Part shown: in pieces, positions 12,605-25,790 of the stretch
How positions within the stretch are numbered: the first letter of the stretch is position 1
How the letters are laid out: every line of letters starts with the position of its first letter
Notes under the pieces: model-generated
The model's input: the letters and a program-made list of their open reading frames with translations, nothing else
Database searches by the model: none
Told to the model about the DNA's origin: nothing
Assembly: GCA_023105745.1 (NCBI GenBank)
Contig: JALGQZ010000004.1
Span: 12,736,451 to 12,800,450, forward strand
Direction: 5' to 3'
From: Austropuccinia psidii
Lineage: Eukaryota > Basidiomycota > Pucciniomycetes > Pucciniales > Sphaerophragmiaceae
DNA: 64,000 nucleotides
Position numbers and translations under genes: made by a program

Positions 12605-13454
12605 CCTTACCACTCTCAGACTAATTTTCTAGCAGAAAGAATGATACAAGCCCTGGAGGATATGGTAAGAACTCTTTGTGCATATGGATTGGAATTTAAG
12701 GATTTCAATGAGTTCACTTAGGGTTGGTAAACACTAGTTCCTCATGTATAATTCAAATATAAAATCTCAGTACATGCAAGTAAAAATAAAGCCCCTTCTA
12801 TTATTCCAAAAGGGTGGAATCCCAAATTGCCCCATTACCTTTCAAGTAAGGAAGTGGTTAGAATACATCCCATAGATTCAATATTTAAGTAAATTATTGA
12901 TATATCTGGGAGACCCAATTTCAAACAAAGGTGACATTATTCTGCTTATTTCAACGGTATATCAGACAAATTACATACAACCCCAGAGTTTGAAGTGGAA
13001 TTTTGGTCCTTGTGTACATCACTAGATTTAACAATATCAAACAATTCATAAATAAACTTCTAAAGAACCTTCTGTGATCAAAGGCTTTTATGGTGAAAAT
13101 GCTGTTGAATTGGAACTTTCTTAAGAAATTAGAAGAAAGCTTCCCACATTAAATTTAATCCCCATCAAATCTTACACAGCTTTTCATTCTGAAAATCTTC
13201 CTTAAGAGATTAAATCCCTCACAATACACTCCCAATTGAAATTTTGGGTCCCAGAAAAATAACCAAATTATTTGTGGGAAGGAAATTAGTAACAAAGGAA
13301 ATAAGTAAATGCCTAGTCATATACCAAGATCTCACTGATTAAGATAAATGTCAAGCAGAAAAGGACATACCTGAAGCCTAAAATCTGTGGATAATGATTG
13401 TGAAAAAAAGATTTATCAATATTACTAGTAAAATCCTTTTCAAGGGGGAGGAAT
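12605..13454 (+). pseudogene. Integrase C-terminal half, family B
   Basis: Resumes the interrupted integrase: MIQALEDMVRTLCAYGLEFK at 12642-12700 follows the catalytic Glu region. KGWNPKLPHYLSSKEVVRI (about 12815-12860) is a typical gypsy integrase segment. A weak chromodomain end lies near 13330-13440. A purine tract (GGGGGAGGAA, 13444-13453) then precedes the LTR. Numerous stops are present. Confidence 0.75.
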
Positions 13455-15969
13455 GTGTGCCTTAGAAATGATTTCACTTACCAAAAGGTCGAAAAATACA
13501 ATGTACAAATTATAAAACTATAATTTTACAAATATAATGGGATTTTTTATATTTAATTTTGAAATAAAATTGGAAGAAACACTGAAATAAAATTATAATA
13601 ACAAATTTTACATATTAATTTAAGGAAAATTGCTTGATAATTTTAAAACTTTATTTTTTCAAATATCCTCATATAAATGATAAAAATTGAAAGAAGTCAT
13701 AAGATCTATGTAAATAAATGATTATTGTAAGAAATATTTATAAAATTAAATTTATATTCTTATTCATTCAATAAGCATGAAATCCTTGAAAAACCATTGG
13801 ATATCTAATTAAATATGGCCTTGTGTCCTCTCAAAGGGAAAATTGTGTAACTCAATTACTATAAGCTTAAAAGATGAAAAATAGTATTGGACTTAAGATT
13901 TGTTAATTGAATTACAGTTAATGTAACATACACCACATGAGGTGTTAATAATGAATTTTTGTATCAAAATTGGGGTGTGGTGTTAATCTTAGAAGCTCTG
14001 AGGAGCTGTAGTATTCCCAATCGGAATGACAAAATAGGCATATATATTACATAAGTGAGCTTAGATTTACATAGGAGGAATTGGGAATCAAAGTTCATAC
14101 TGGAATTTATCAATTCAACTACATATGTAAGCCTTTACATATAATACACAATAGGGAATTGAAGAAATAATAATTTGAAATATTCTATTTTTTGGGTGAA
14201 AAGGAATCTTGGCTGCAAGGGTTCCCAAACCCCAACTTCCTTGATGAATTGCATAAGATAGTAAAAGACATGCAATGGTGTATTACATGTGGCCTGTAAT
14301 TCAGTCACAGCGTCTGTGATTCAATTTATCACAAGGTTTTGATACCAAAAAAGTTTCAAATTGTGCCAAGAGGATTAGTGTGAGCCTTATAGGTATTTGT
14401 ATATACCCAAAAAACCACAAATAACAAAAGTATGCTATAATTATAAATATATAAAGTGATTTTTGTTATAAAAACAAAAATTAAAATATAAATAGAAAAT
14501 TTATATCCAAAATTAAAATTTTAATTATGATTTAAAATTATAGTTACATTGAAATTTGAAATCTTGAAAATAAACTTTTACTTGAAAAAATAAAGTAAAA
14601 ATTAATTCTCAACAAAAATATTAGAATTAAAAAATTTTATGAACAAAGTTGAATGAAAATTATTGTGTCAAAATTGAGGTGTGGTGTGTAGATTAGAAGC
14701 TATGAGGAAATGATGTATTTCAAATTGAAATTTCAAAATGTGATCTCATTACATCAGTGAACTTGAATTTACATAAGAGGTGTGAATTATTACAGTTGTG
14801 TACTGTAATTTTTTAATTGAATTACATATGTAAATTTCTAGTATAATGCATGATGATGAATGAAAGAAAGAATAAATTTGAAAGATTAGTTTTGGAGGGG
14901 AATGTGATCTTGGATCCAAAGGTTCCAGACTCCCCCAAATTTCTTGCCAAAAGGAATGGGATGTCAAAATTCATACAAATGTTCATCACATTTGGCCTGG
15001 AATTGAGTCACAGGGTCTTTGACTCAATTGATGATCAGGTTTTGATACCAACCAGGGAAGTTTTAACTGTTGCCAAGAGGGTAAAAATACCCCTAAGTTG
15101 AAACAATCTTGCTAAAAAAATAATCAACTGGCTTTGATGTCTCTTACACACATTCTGACGTGTTTCAAAGGCTTGAAACAAAATTTACTATAGCAATGGC
15201 TGATTTAAGGGACTAAGGTGGCTGAAACCAGCCCTTTTTGGTCCAAAGCAGGTTTCAATGATGCCATAATTTGTTTTTCTTTTGTTAAAGTGTTTCTCAC
15301 AGCTTATTAAAGTAAATTTTCCTTTTGTAGTAATAAAATTGGTAGCTATCAAAGAATGTCTTCTTTGCCCCACTTTTCTCTTCATGTTAGAATATTTTCT
15401 TTTTAAAATTGGTTTAAACACTCTTAAAGCAATCAATAAGATATTCTAACCACCTTTTTAGAAAATTTGAAACCTTTCAAACACATTAAAAAATCATTAT
15501 AATAATTGTTTGTAACTCTTATAATCATTTTTACCCTTGAACAACCCCAAAAGTGAATTAAAGCATCTTTCATCAATGCTAACTTTGTAACTTTGTTTCC
15601 AAATTTACTCTGGTCACTTTTGGGTGTGTTTTCCCTTTAATATTATTTTTAAAGACTTTTCTCTTATACAAATTTCCTGCAGTATTTTTCTCAATTAATT
15701 CCACTTGAAATTTCTCTTGAAGAAATTTCCTTTGTACCCTCAAATATCTCTTTTGGATTATTTTTGGACAAATTGTTATTTTTGGTAAAAAAATAAATGT
15801 TCATAGTATTATTCTTTCATACTAAAAAGGTTAAAAACAATAAATTTTGCATTTTTTCTTCTAAAAAACCCTTAAAATTTAACATTCTTCATTAAATGTT
15901 ACCTTATAAAAACTTGAGGACAGGAAAAGTACTTTATTTTTAATCAAAGTTTCATATCCACACCTTACA
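13455..15969 (+). repeat. LTR family B (3' LTR) with an internal duplication
   Basis: Starts TGTGCCTTAGAAATG just after the polypurine tract and ends CCACACCTTACA at 15969. Comparison with the clean solo copy at 45351-47185 (minus, 1835 bp) shows that the 5' part is present twice. The first run is 13455-14384, and a second start TGTGAGCCTTATAGG lies at about 14390. Both carry GTCACAG-GTCT-type and GTTTTGATACCAA landmarks (near 14335 and 15045). It could be two LTRs in tandem or a duplication within one. ORFs inside it are not genes. Confidence 0.75.
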
Positions 15970-16788
15970 GTGAGACAACCCTTAAGTTATAACACACTTC
16001 ACCAAAAAGAGCTTTAGCTGTTTTCAAGGTTACTTACACACATTCATATGTGTTTTCAAAGCTTTGGATCAACTATTACTATCCTAATGGCTAGCTTGAA
16101 GGATTAAAAGAAGTACTTAAACCTACCCTTCTTTGGTCTTAACAGGGGTTAATTATTCCACCATTTGATTTTCTATTTCAAATGTTTTTCAAAACTAGCG
16201 AGAGAAAATATTAATCTTGGAGGAAGGTAAAGCTTTTCTATAAGATAATGTCTTCTTTGTACTGTATTTTCCTGTTACTAATGGGTTGATAGCTGTTAAA
16301 CCATCCAAAAAGCATTTCAACAATTCATTTTAAATCATAATAAAAATCATATCCATTTGAGAAATTCATCATTATTATAGTTTTCAGCTTTTATAGTCAT
16401 TGTATCATTATTCTCCCTCAAAGTGAATCAAAGCATATCTCAAAAATGTAAGCTTTATAAATTTTCTTCCAAATTTACTCTGGTCCCTTTTGGGAATTTC
16501 TTCCTCTTTAAATGTTACATATCAAGAATTTTAATTAATTGATTTCTTTGAGTTCTTTGCTCAATTAATTCCAAAATAATTATTCTTGTAAAAAATCATT
16601 CATTTATTTAAATATCTCTTGTAAAAGATTTTTTCATAAATCTTCATAATGATTTTTTTTGAAGATTACATAGTTTAAGAAATGATTTTGGGATTTTTTT
16701 CTCTTCAGATTTATTTATCTTACTATTTTTAATTTTGAGGACAGGAAAAGCACTTGATTTTTATTGAAGTTTTGAATCCACATCCTAG
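15970..16788 (+). repeat. Second tandem copy of the family B LTR 3' half
   Basis: Repeats 15091-15969 at an offset of about 888 bp. Pairs include CCCTAAGTT/CCTTAAGTT (15091/15980), ACTATAGCAATGGCTG/ACTATCCTAATGGCTA (about 15187/16075) and GAGGACAGGAAAAG (15915/16738). It ends CACATCCTAG instead of CACACCTTACA. Confidence 0.75.
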
Positions 16789-19700
16789 AAGCACCAAATT
16801 TTTAACTAAAATAAACAACTTTTGAAACTACATGTGCTTTGAATTGGGTTGATAATTTATTATTTTCAAATTTTTATACTATATAAATCCTTAAAACTTG
16901 GTTTAAGCTTATTTCAAGTGAATTTACAGGCTTTGTAGCAAGAGATTGCCCAAGCTGAAATTTCATGAGGAACTGAAATTTAAAATGCAACTTATATTTT
17001 GATCTGTTTTACACACTTTTTTTGCCAAAAAATATAAATTTTGTCAAAGGTTTGCTTAAAGTTTTATTTTTTGCTTTATTTTTCCAAGGAAATGTGCCAT
17101 CTTCTAATTTGTCTTGATTTAATTGATTCTTTTGTAAAAAACTATGTTTTTATCTATTTCATTCATTTTAAATTTTTTTATAAGAAATGATATATTATTA
17201 TTATTTTCAAAAATTGTCTTTGGTGATCTTTTGGGTATGTGAAAAAAACCCCAAACCCCATTAAAATTATTTTTAATATTAATTTAATCTCAAAAATGAT
17301 TTGGAGTTATTGTTACAAAGCTATATATTTGAAATTTTTTTATTCAAAACCCAAATGAAACATTTCACAGCTTGAGATAGGTTTTCCAAATCTACACCTT
17401 TGGGGTTTGTGTTTATAATAGGAATATAATCTTATAAATTAAAAAAAGGTTGAAGGAAGTAAATCCAAAACAAGTTATATTATTGAAATAAAGACAAAAA
17501 ATGAATATTCTTACAAAAAGGAAATTTTCAAGTATTTCACAAGCCCCGAAATTTGAATATATAGAAAACAAAAGTGGATTTAAAATAATATTTAAATATA
17601 ATGACCATTTTGAAAAGATTAGTTCGTATTTAACATTACCATTAATTCATGATAATGTTAAAATAAATTCCACATTCCATAAAAAACTAATTAAGAGAAA
17701 GAAATTAATATGTGCATGTCTATGCAAAAATTGAGTAAGTCTATCTAGATTTGATTATTTTACTATTGTTACTTTGTTAAAGGTGTTATAATGTTCAAAT
17801 CCTTCCCCAAGTTAGAGACAAGATAAAATAAGTGGAAATATCTTTTTTCTAACATATCGACTTATAAGAATACAAATTATTTGCAAACAAATATCAGTTT
17901 TGATTTAATACTACCTTATGAGGTGATATTTTGATATAATATACTAATATAATACAAATTTCTACTCAAACAGGATGTTTCCATGAACTCAATAAGCAGT
18001 TTTTTTCATAATAATAATGATTTTTAAGAACAAAATAGATAGTTGAATTTTTCTAAGCTTAGAGAAAAAACATTTCTCAATAATTTAAGTTTTTATAATC
18101 TTGGAATAAAACTTGATAATGATGTGAGGATTTTCAGATCCAGTTATCAAATTATTAATATAGTATTTTACAAAAAGCACCTTAAAAAAATACGCGACTC
18201 ATTCAATTAACTCAAATTTTTGGAAATATAATCAATCATAAGTATTGTATGATTTGTCTATAAGACTCTTGAGAGTGTTGATCTTGATCAAAGGTACTAT
18301 GACTTTTCTTATGAAATATAAAAATTAAATTCATTCTAACCAAAAATAAATAATTTATTGCTAAATTCTTTCTTTTGCTTGCTTGTTAAAAAGTCATCAT
18401 TGATTTTCTATTAGAATCAATTATTGGAAGATTTAGTAATAAAATTTAACAAAAAATATGGAAGTATTTTTATTAATTATTATCTTTTCAGAGTAATTAT
18501 TATAAATTTTTGAAGAAAACTAAAAACCAGAGATAAATACTTAAATGATATGATAAATCACACACTAATCCTCCAAAACGTACCTTGAAAATATTGTATA
18601 TGGTGTCTTGATGTATTATTTGTGTATTTAAAGAATTAAAAGTTGGATTAAATCATTAATTTACCAAATAATAGCTATAATAAAACTTCAAAAAGTAATA
18701 TTCTATCATTTCATACCTTTCTGGTTAGTTTTGAAATATTAAATATACTTAATAGTGACTTGATATCTAATACTTACATTGTGGTATTATTTTTATAATG
18801 ATTTAACTGAATTCTAATAGGATATCAGGCAAAAATCAAGATAGTAGGCTTATTTTAGGTCTACAACAGCAAACAGAGGCATTCCATGTAGAAACGTGAA
18901 AGGCCAGTGATTGCGAAGTCATTTACCCTGTTTCATTATTGATTAAATCACTTGTTTCCACATAAGATTATCTTATTTGCTTAATTAAGCCATTTTACAT
19001 GTCTACCAACCCATTTATGATCAAGAAATAAAGGACTTCCTTCTGTAAATCTTCATTTCTTTCAAAATGAAATTTTCTTTCAAATTTTTGAAATTTTATG
19101 AGAAATTTAATCACAGGTTATGTTTTGTGTGAAATTTTGAAAATTCAGTTTTTCACATGTAATAATCAAAATGAGATTTTAGGTAAAGTTTTTAATTTTA
19201 ATTATGAAGTAATAATTATTTTTGGCTTAGGTGTGTATTATGACTTTCTCCATCAAACATGAAAAAAAAGGCTCTCCGCACCAGCAGGGGTAGGAGGTCC
19301 AACCCAGGTTTGACCCAGCTTATAGCTTTCCTCATACTGGGTTCTAACTTGCTATCATTATTTGGTAATCTTGCTAGCCAGATTTGCAAGATTCAGAAAG
19401 AATTCACAAAGTTAATTCAATTATTTAGCTCCTGGAAATCTCAAAAAATCCTTTATTCCACAAAATTCTTTGAAAGCAAAATCAACAAATTTGAAATGAA
19501 TATGAAGCCATTGGTAATTAATTTTTCTTTGCAGTTCTAAAAATTGAAATATCCACTTTCCTAATCTCCTATCATATCCTTCCTTTTATGTTTCTTATTT
19601 CTTTGAATTTTCATCTTTAAAACCTTAATAATTCCAAATTTTAAAATATTTGCTTCAAAATGAAAGACTTCAAAAAATTATCTATCATCATTTTCTTTAA

Positions 19701-22700
19701 CTCACTCAAAAAAATATGTAGTTTCATTATTATGTTCTCCAAAAATCTGAATTAATCTTGATTTCTAGAGACACAACTAAAACTAAAATATATCATGCCA
19801 TTCTTTATGCATTGGGAATTATTTTTGTAAATTTCTTTCAAGTATTAGATTCAAACGAAATATCTTCCAAAAAAACTGATCAAGTATATTTTTTTCTCTT
19901 ATCAATCAAACCCAATATCTTTTTTCAAACTTGAGACCAAATATCATTCCCATTTTCCCAAAATTTAAGATTCAATCACTGTCACACCTTTTTCCCATTA
20001 TGGATATGACTGGAGGCCTTATGACCAAGAAATTATTTCATTACATCTCAAATAACATTCAATATATCCACCAATTTCAAGATAAGCTAATTAAGAGAAA
20101 TATATCATGAAATGTTATATAATTTGTACAAATGCTATTAATAAGAGAAAAAATCATCATATTCTACTGTGGTGGGGGAATATAATTTAATGTGGGCTCT
20201 CAATATTTTCTTTTCTAGAGAAAAATCAGCAGTCCTATAGTGATTTTACATAATAGAAACATTTTGAGTAATCAATAAAAATCCATCAAAATACCAGATT
20301 AAGAAAGGAATTTTTTGGTTCAAATCTTTCAATTCTTTATATGAAAAAAAAATCATTTGCTTTAAGGTATCTACTAAGCTTCCATAGCTTAAAACTAAGG
20401 CATCAATATCAAAGATTTTTGAAATCCTGAAATGTCAAATAGGGAAGTCATTCTTTAAAAGAGAATTACCACTCATGAAATCAGTGTTAAAATTTCTCAT
20501 ATTTATTTTTTCCAAAAAAAGTATTTGTTTAAAATAATCCTTGCAATTAAGTTTGAAATCTATTGAATATTAACATCTTTTTACTATTAATAAGCTTATT
20601 ACCATGGTGATGGTTCATGATTCACAACTATAATCTTCATTATTTGAAGAAAACTCATCCAGGTGAAAAATTTCTTGCCAACATCCATGCAGTTTTATAT
20701 CAATATTCAAATCTAATTGCAAACAAAAAAATTAATCCTTCTGTCAACATGAATTTCTAAAATGCCAAATTAATAACTTTTATAAATTTGGAGGACTGAA
20801 TCAGGAGGTTCATAAGAATGATGAAATATAAAAATTTCTTTTATTAGTCAGAATAATATACTTAGCTTTAAAGATCCCCCTGATTTTTAGGTTCTTCTGG
20901 AATATTAATAATGATAATCATTTTCCAACACCTGTAGGGACCATATCCAGATCAATATAATGATCTCAAATTCGTGTTAAAACTGAAATTTTTTCAATAA
21001 TATCACTTTGGTAATGAACTTAAAATAATTTTCACTTGGTATTTATCTCTTCAGCCTGAAAGGTCTAAAATATTATTCTTCCAAGAAACCACCTCCCAGA
21101 TATTCTTAAGGATCTGTACCCTTTGAGTGCCACTGGTAAGCAGACAGCTTTAAATAAGTTTTTCTTCTTCCTTATAAGAATAAAGAACATATTTAAGCTC
21201 ATAAATCTGAATATTCATATAAGCTTTTAGATTTAATGCTCTCTAAAAAAAGGTAGTACTTGGAATCTCAATCCCTGAAAAAGGGAACTGGAAAGGTGTT
21301 TTCTAATAAAACAGTGATGTTGGAATCTTTAAATGACTCCTTTAAGCTAGAGATTTTATTCATAATCTACACACCTCATCTGTATATACATTTATTTATA
21401 TTCAATAGTTATGAGTTGGTACTAGCTTTTGAATTGAAATTTTTTCATCTACTATTAATTCAGCCCATTTATATGCAAAACTCAAATATGTAAAAAATAA
21501 ATATCATTTTCTTTCTTTCTTCCAAAATCACTTTTATCAATTCTTTTTAAAAATGCGAGAATCGAAACTGAAATGTTGGATTATCAATGTAAACAGTTTT
21601 TTTATACAAAGCTATATTCCCATACAGGAGAAATCATAACTTTACCTTTGAACACATTTTGTTACCAAAATGGAAAAAATGCAAAAGAATTTCTCGGGAA
21701 CATTCAATGGCCTTTATTATTTTTCTGTATTGAGACAAAGAATTCTCAAAGAAATTTAAGTAAATTTTGAAACCCATGTTTTGGTTTTTCATCCCAGTGG
21801 AAATAATTATTGAATTATCATTACTATACTATCTAGCTTTAGAAATTCAAATAACATAAATTTCCAAGAGGCATCTTTGAAGTGGAAAAGTTCAAAATCT
21901 TTCATAACTGAATATTGTAATAAATATCTCTATGTATGTTTTTGTAATCTGATAAAAATTGCTTATCTCAATAAGAATACTCATTATAAACTCTCCAGCT
22001 ATCTGAGTCAAATAATATCAGGGTATCCTTTGATATTTCCTTAGAAATTGCTTAATGAGCTCCTAAAAGTTGAAATTTTCTTTTCATTTTGGAAAACAAT
22101 AATGCCTCCAGAAGTGATAATCTTAGAAATCAGATCCTAAAGAGCTTTCTGTGGGGGTTTTTGGTTCTTTAGAAATATGGGTAGAATAAATTTTAAACTT
22201 CATTCAAATTTTCCTCAAACCTTTGTCCAACCCACACACTTTGGCCATGTTGTGGTCCAGTTGGACACAAGTTTGATAAAGGATTGATTAGCAATTGTAT
22301 CTTATTGTAAAATCCTGAATTGAAAAAACACTAACATTCAATTCAAGTTTATTGATTGAGATCATTGAAAAATAACACTTATTGAAATATATTAAATAAT
22401 AATCCTCTATCAAATTGTCAATCATTTTTATAAAGCTGATATACTTGGTGTTTGAGCTTTTTTCTATGTCTTTTGATGATGATGGGATATCGATATGAAT
22501 TCCAAATTCAATTCTAAATTCAATATATTTCAACCCATAGGAATCAATAAAATCCCAATCTATTTTTTTCTTATACATGTAGCAATAGCTAAATAACCAT
22601 AATATGTCATGCTTCTACACTATTTTCAACGAGTTTTTAATTTATTTTATCTTAATTAAACTGTTTTAATTGTCGTTTTATCTAGTTTTCTGTTAAATTT

Positions 22701-24729
22701 TTTGCATTCAATCAATAAAATTACAATCATTATGATCTTTGTAATTTGGGAATTATTTTTATGACTATTTTCTTCATTTCTTTAAATTATTATTATCTTA
22801 TTCTCTTATACTTTTCTGACTCTTTGTATTTATGGCTTATTTAAATTCTTCATTTCATTTGATTGTCTCATAATTTCTTTTTTTCTTTTTGATTTTTTAT
22901 TTTGAGTAAGTTTTGGTAAATTTTTTCAGCTATTATTTCATTCTCTTTTGAATTTCAAATTCCTCTAATTTTTTTTTTTTTTTTTTTTTTCATTTCTTTG
23001 AAATTTTTTTAAATTTTGATAAATTTCTTTTAATTTGTAATTTTATCAAGTTTTTTTTGAATTTTGTGAATTGCTGTTTTTGTTTAAATTTTTAATGTTT
23101 TTTTTTTTGTAATTTTTGATTTCTAATACACTGATTTGGAGTATCTGCACCGACTAAAAAAAAATTAAAAAAATCAAAAAAAATTATAAAAAGACAAATT
23201 AAAAAACTTTGTACTTGAATTTTTTTCAAAAAAAGACAATTAAATTGAAAGAATAAACCAAATAAAAAAAACTGAAATTGAAATTAAAAAAAGAAATAAC
23301 GATATTCAAAAGAAGAAAAATTCAAAAGGAACTGAGTATATAAAAAAACATGTGTAACAATTTCAAAAAAAAAGCCAAATGGATAAAATGAAATAAACAC
23401 CAAAGACATTTTTATTTCTTGAAATAAAGAAAATATAATAAAATAACAAAATACAAATAAATCAATGAAAAAAAAAATGAGAAAGATGTTGAAAAATTAT
23501 AAACAGAAAAAAAACAATGAAAAAAATTAAAACAAAATTTGGAAAAATTGAAAAAAAAGTCAATTTTTCCAAATCATTAAAAAATAAGTTGGTATAAATA
23601 TAAGACAAACCTAAATCTCAGTAAGAAACCTAGTTCTATCAAAAATGAAAAGAGAAAGAGAAAATTGAAATTTGAAAAAAGAAATGTGATTTTTTCATTT
23701 TTAACAAACTTCCTTATGTTTATTATTTGCATATTTTTCTGGAAAAAAGTTGTGTAATCGATAAACTTTGAGCTAAAAACAATAATTCAAAAGAATAAAT
23801 TCAAATTTATGGAAACAAATAACTTATATGAGAGGTAGAGGTTGAACTAGAAATGGGAACCATAAGGATTTGAGACTTGCATTGTTTGTAAACTTGTGTA
23901 AAACAAATTTTTGAGAAAATGAATTGAATGTGAAGGATTATGAGGTATTCAAAAAAACATGTAGCAATTTCAAAAAAGAATAAAGTTAGCCTAGATAATT
24001 AACATTGTCATTTCTTTGAACAATGATCAAACTCAAAACACCGGTAAATTTAAGCTGGAAGATACCTTTAATAATGCAATTTCTTCAATACATTGAAAAA
24101 AGCTTATTAAGCTGGAAAAATAGAATTAGATGAATATTTTCAATAATACAAAGATGAGTACAGATATTCAAAAGAAAATATACCAATACAGATTTAGAAA
24201 CATAAATGGCTAGAAATCAAGCTTCAAGCACTTGTGACAAGAATTGTTTCAACATAAGTATGGAATATTAATCAGTAATAATAAAAAAAAAATTTATCTA
24301 TCAAGAAAAGATTAAATCATTTCCCCGTACCTTTTAAAAGATTTATAAAGTATGGAAGAGGATATAAAAAATGATATGGTGGAAAATCTGGCTGGATAAT
24401 GTTTCAGTTTTTCTTGTAAAAAAAGTTAAAAGGTAGTTTTTTGGTAACGTTTGCACATGTTAAGTGAGGTTATTCTTGCAATCAAGAGTAAAAATGGAAT
24501 TCATGTGGGTATTTTCAACAGAACTCAGTAAGAGAGGTTTCTTTTCCTGTTCAAGATTATTTTCATTCAAGACCCTCTTAAATTAATGAATAGTGAACAT
24601 TTTATGTATAAATACACAAACAAATGTCATGGAAAATACATAATATTATATTTCAATTGAGTTACATTTTTAATGTCCAAATATGTGGCTGAAAGTATCT
24701 TAAAAAATGTTTAAATGTTAGAATCAAGG
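16789..24729. other. 8 kb of very AT-rich DNA, no gene recognised
   Basis: No open frame here has a recognisable domain or believable splice structure. The longer ones (17501-17734 plus, 19259-19540 plus, 21260-21493 plus, 22288-22578 minus) are AT-driven. CpG is nearly absent. It is probably ancient retroelement debris beyond recognition by eye. A short stretch at 19259-19330 is an inverted match to 24730-24806. Confidence 0.5.
22640..23600. repeat. T-rich to A-rich strand switch
   Basis: 22640-23130 is T-rich on the plus strand, including a pure T run near 22970-22991. From about 23153 the same strand turns A-rich, with runs such as GACTAAAAAAAAATTAAAAA and GAAAAAAAAAATGAG, until about 23600. 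Parts read as a low-complexity imperfect inverted repeat centred near 23130. No coding content. Confidence 0.6.
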
Positions 24730-24806
24730 TTGAGACACAGGTTGAAAGCAGGTTGGAACTGGGTTAGACCTGCTACCACCTGTGGTGGAGGTAGCTTTTT
24801 TTCATG

Positions 24807-25790
24807 GTTATTGTTCCTGAAAGGTTTATAATGATTCATTATGAATTGTATTTTCAATCAATTTTTTAAGTTTTACCTAATATTCTAGTTAGTACAAGTA
24901 AATAGTATTGTGGCAGCTGGTTGCCATGAGGTAGGTTCATTGATACTATTCCCAAAAGGTTTTTAATTACTTGTTTTAGGTTTATCCAAGGAAAATAATT
25001 AAGAATTGACATTGTTACCAAGGTCAAAGTTGCTCATTACCTACTTGTCACATCAAAATAGCAGCTTATGTGCTATTTTTGCATCATTTAATGAGACTTA
25101 GCTTTAGTAAAAAAAATTACAAGTACTTCTAATTTAATAATTGGTAAATATTAGCTATTTATTTGAGAGATATTACTTTATATGACTCAGAGTTATCAAA
25201 AATTGGGGTACCCTGGGTCTTTTTAATGTCTTTTGTCCCCTCAAGCTATTTTCATGTCAAAAGTAGTAATCCAAGGTACAAGACTGATAGAAACTATTGG
25301 TGTATCAATCATTTATTAGAAATAATTTCTATTTCAGTTCTGTAAAAAGGGATAACACTAATCTTAGTGTATGTATAACATGGTAATTTCAATAATCCAA
25401 TTATTTTGGTATTTAAATGCAAGAAACAAAAAGTTTTAAAATTATATTATATTGTATTGATGATGAGGTGTTTAAGTATTTTCCATATTACCACCTAATA
25501 GAGTCAATCTGAGCATATTATATTTATGGAGTTCAAATAGGTCAATTTTGGTGTAGAATCCAAATTTGGCCTTGAGTCCATGGATTTGTTTAATGAAAAA
25601 CTTTTATTCATATTTTTCTCTATGACAGACAAAACATTTTGGATATAGAAATTACTTATACATTATGTATATTCAAAAAGATATGTTTGAAGTTTTTGTG
25701 GTCTATTTAGGTATGTAAAGTATACTTCAAGGCTCACAAGCAATGATAAGACTCTGTTTTTATTGATAAAAGTATTTTTCAATTTACTTT
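24807..25790 (+). repeat. LTR family C, plus copy (boundaries approximate)
   Basis: Matches the reverse complement of 33340-34235. Shared parts are ATTGTTCCT near 24815, GCAGCTGGTTGCCATGAG, TCAAAATAGCAGCTTAT, and a peptide-like stretch SYFHVK with GGGTACCCTGG just upstream. ATGATGAGGTGTTTAAGTAT and TAGAATCCAAATTTGG follow. It is non-coding repeat DNA, and the ORF at 25163-25345 is only its shadow. Confidence 0.65.

Noticed and set aside
22288..22578. 96-aa minus open frame in AT-rich DNA
   Set aside because: Biased composition, no domain, no neighbours of coding quality.
25163..25345. Small protein shared with 33551-33838 minus (SYFHVK peptide)
   Set aside because: Both lie in inverted copies of LTR C; similarity is explained by the repeat.
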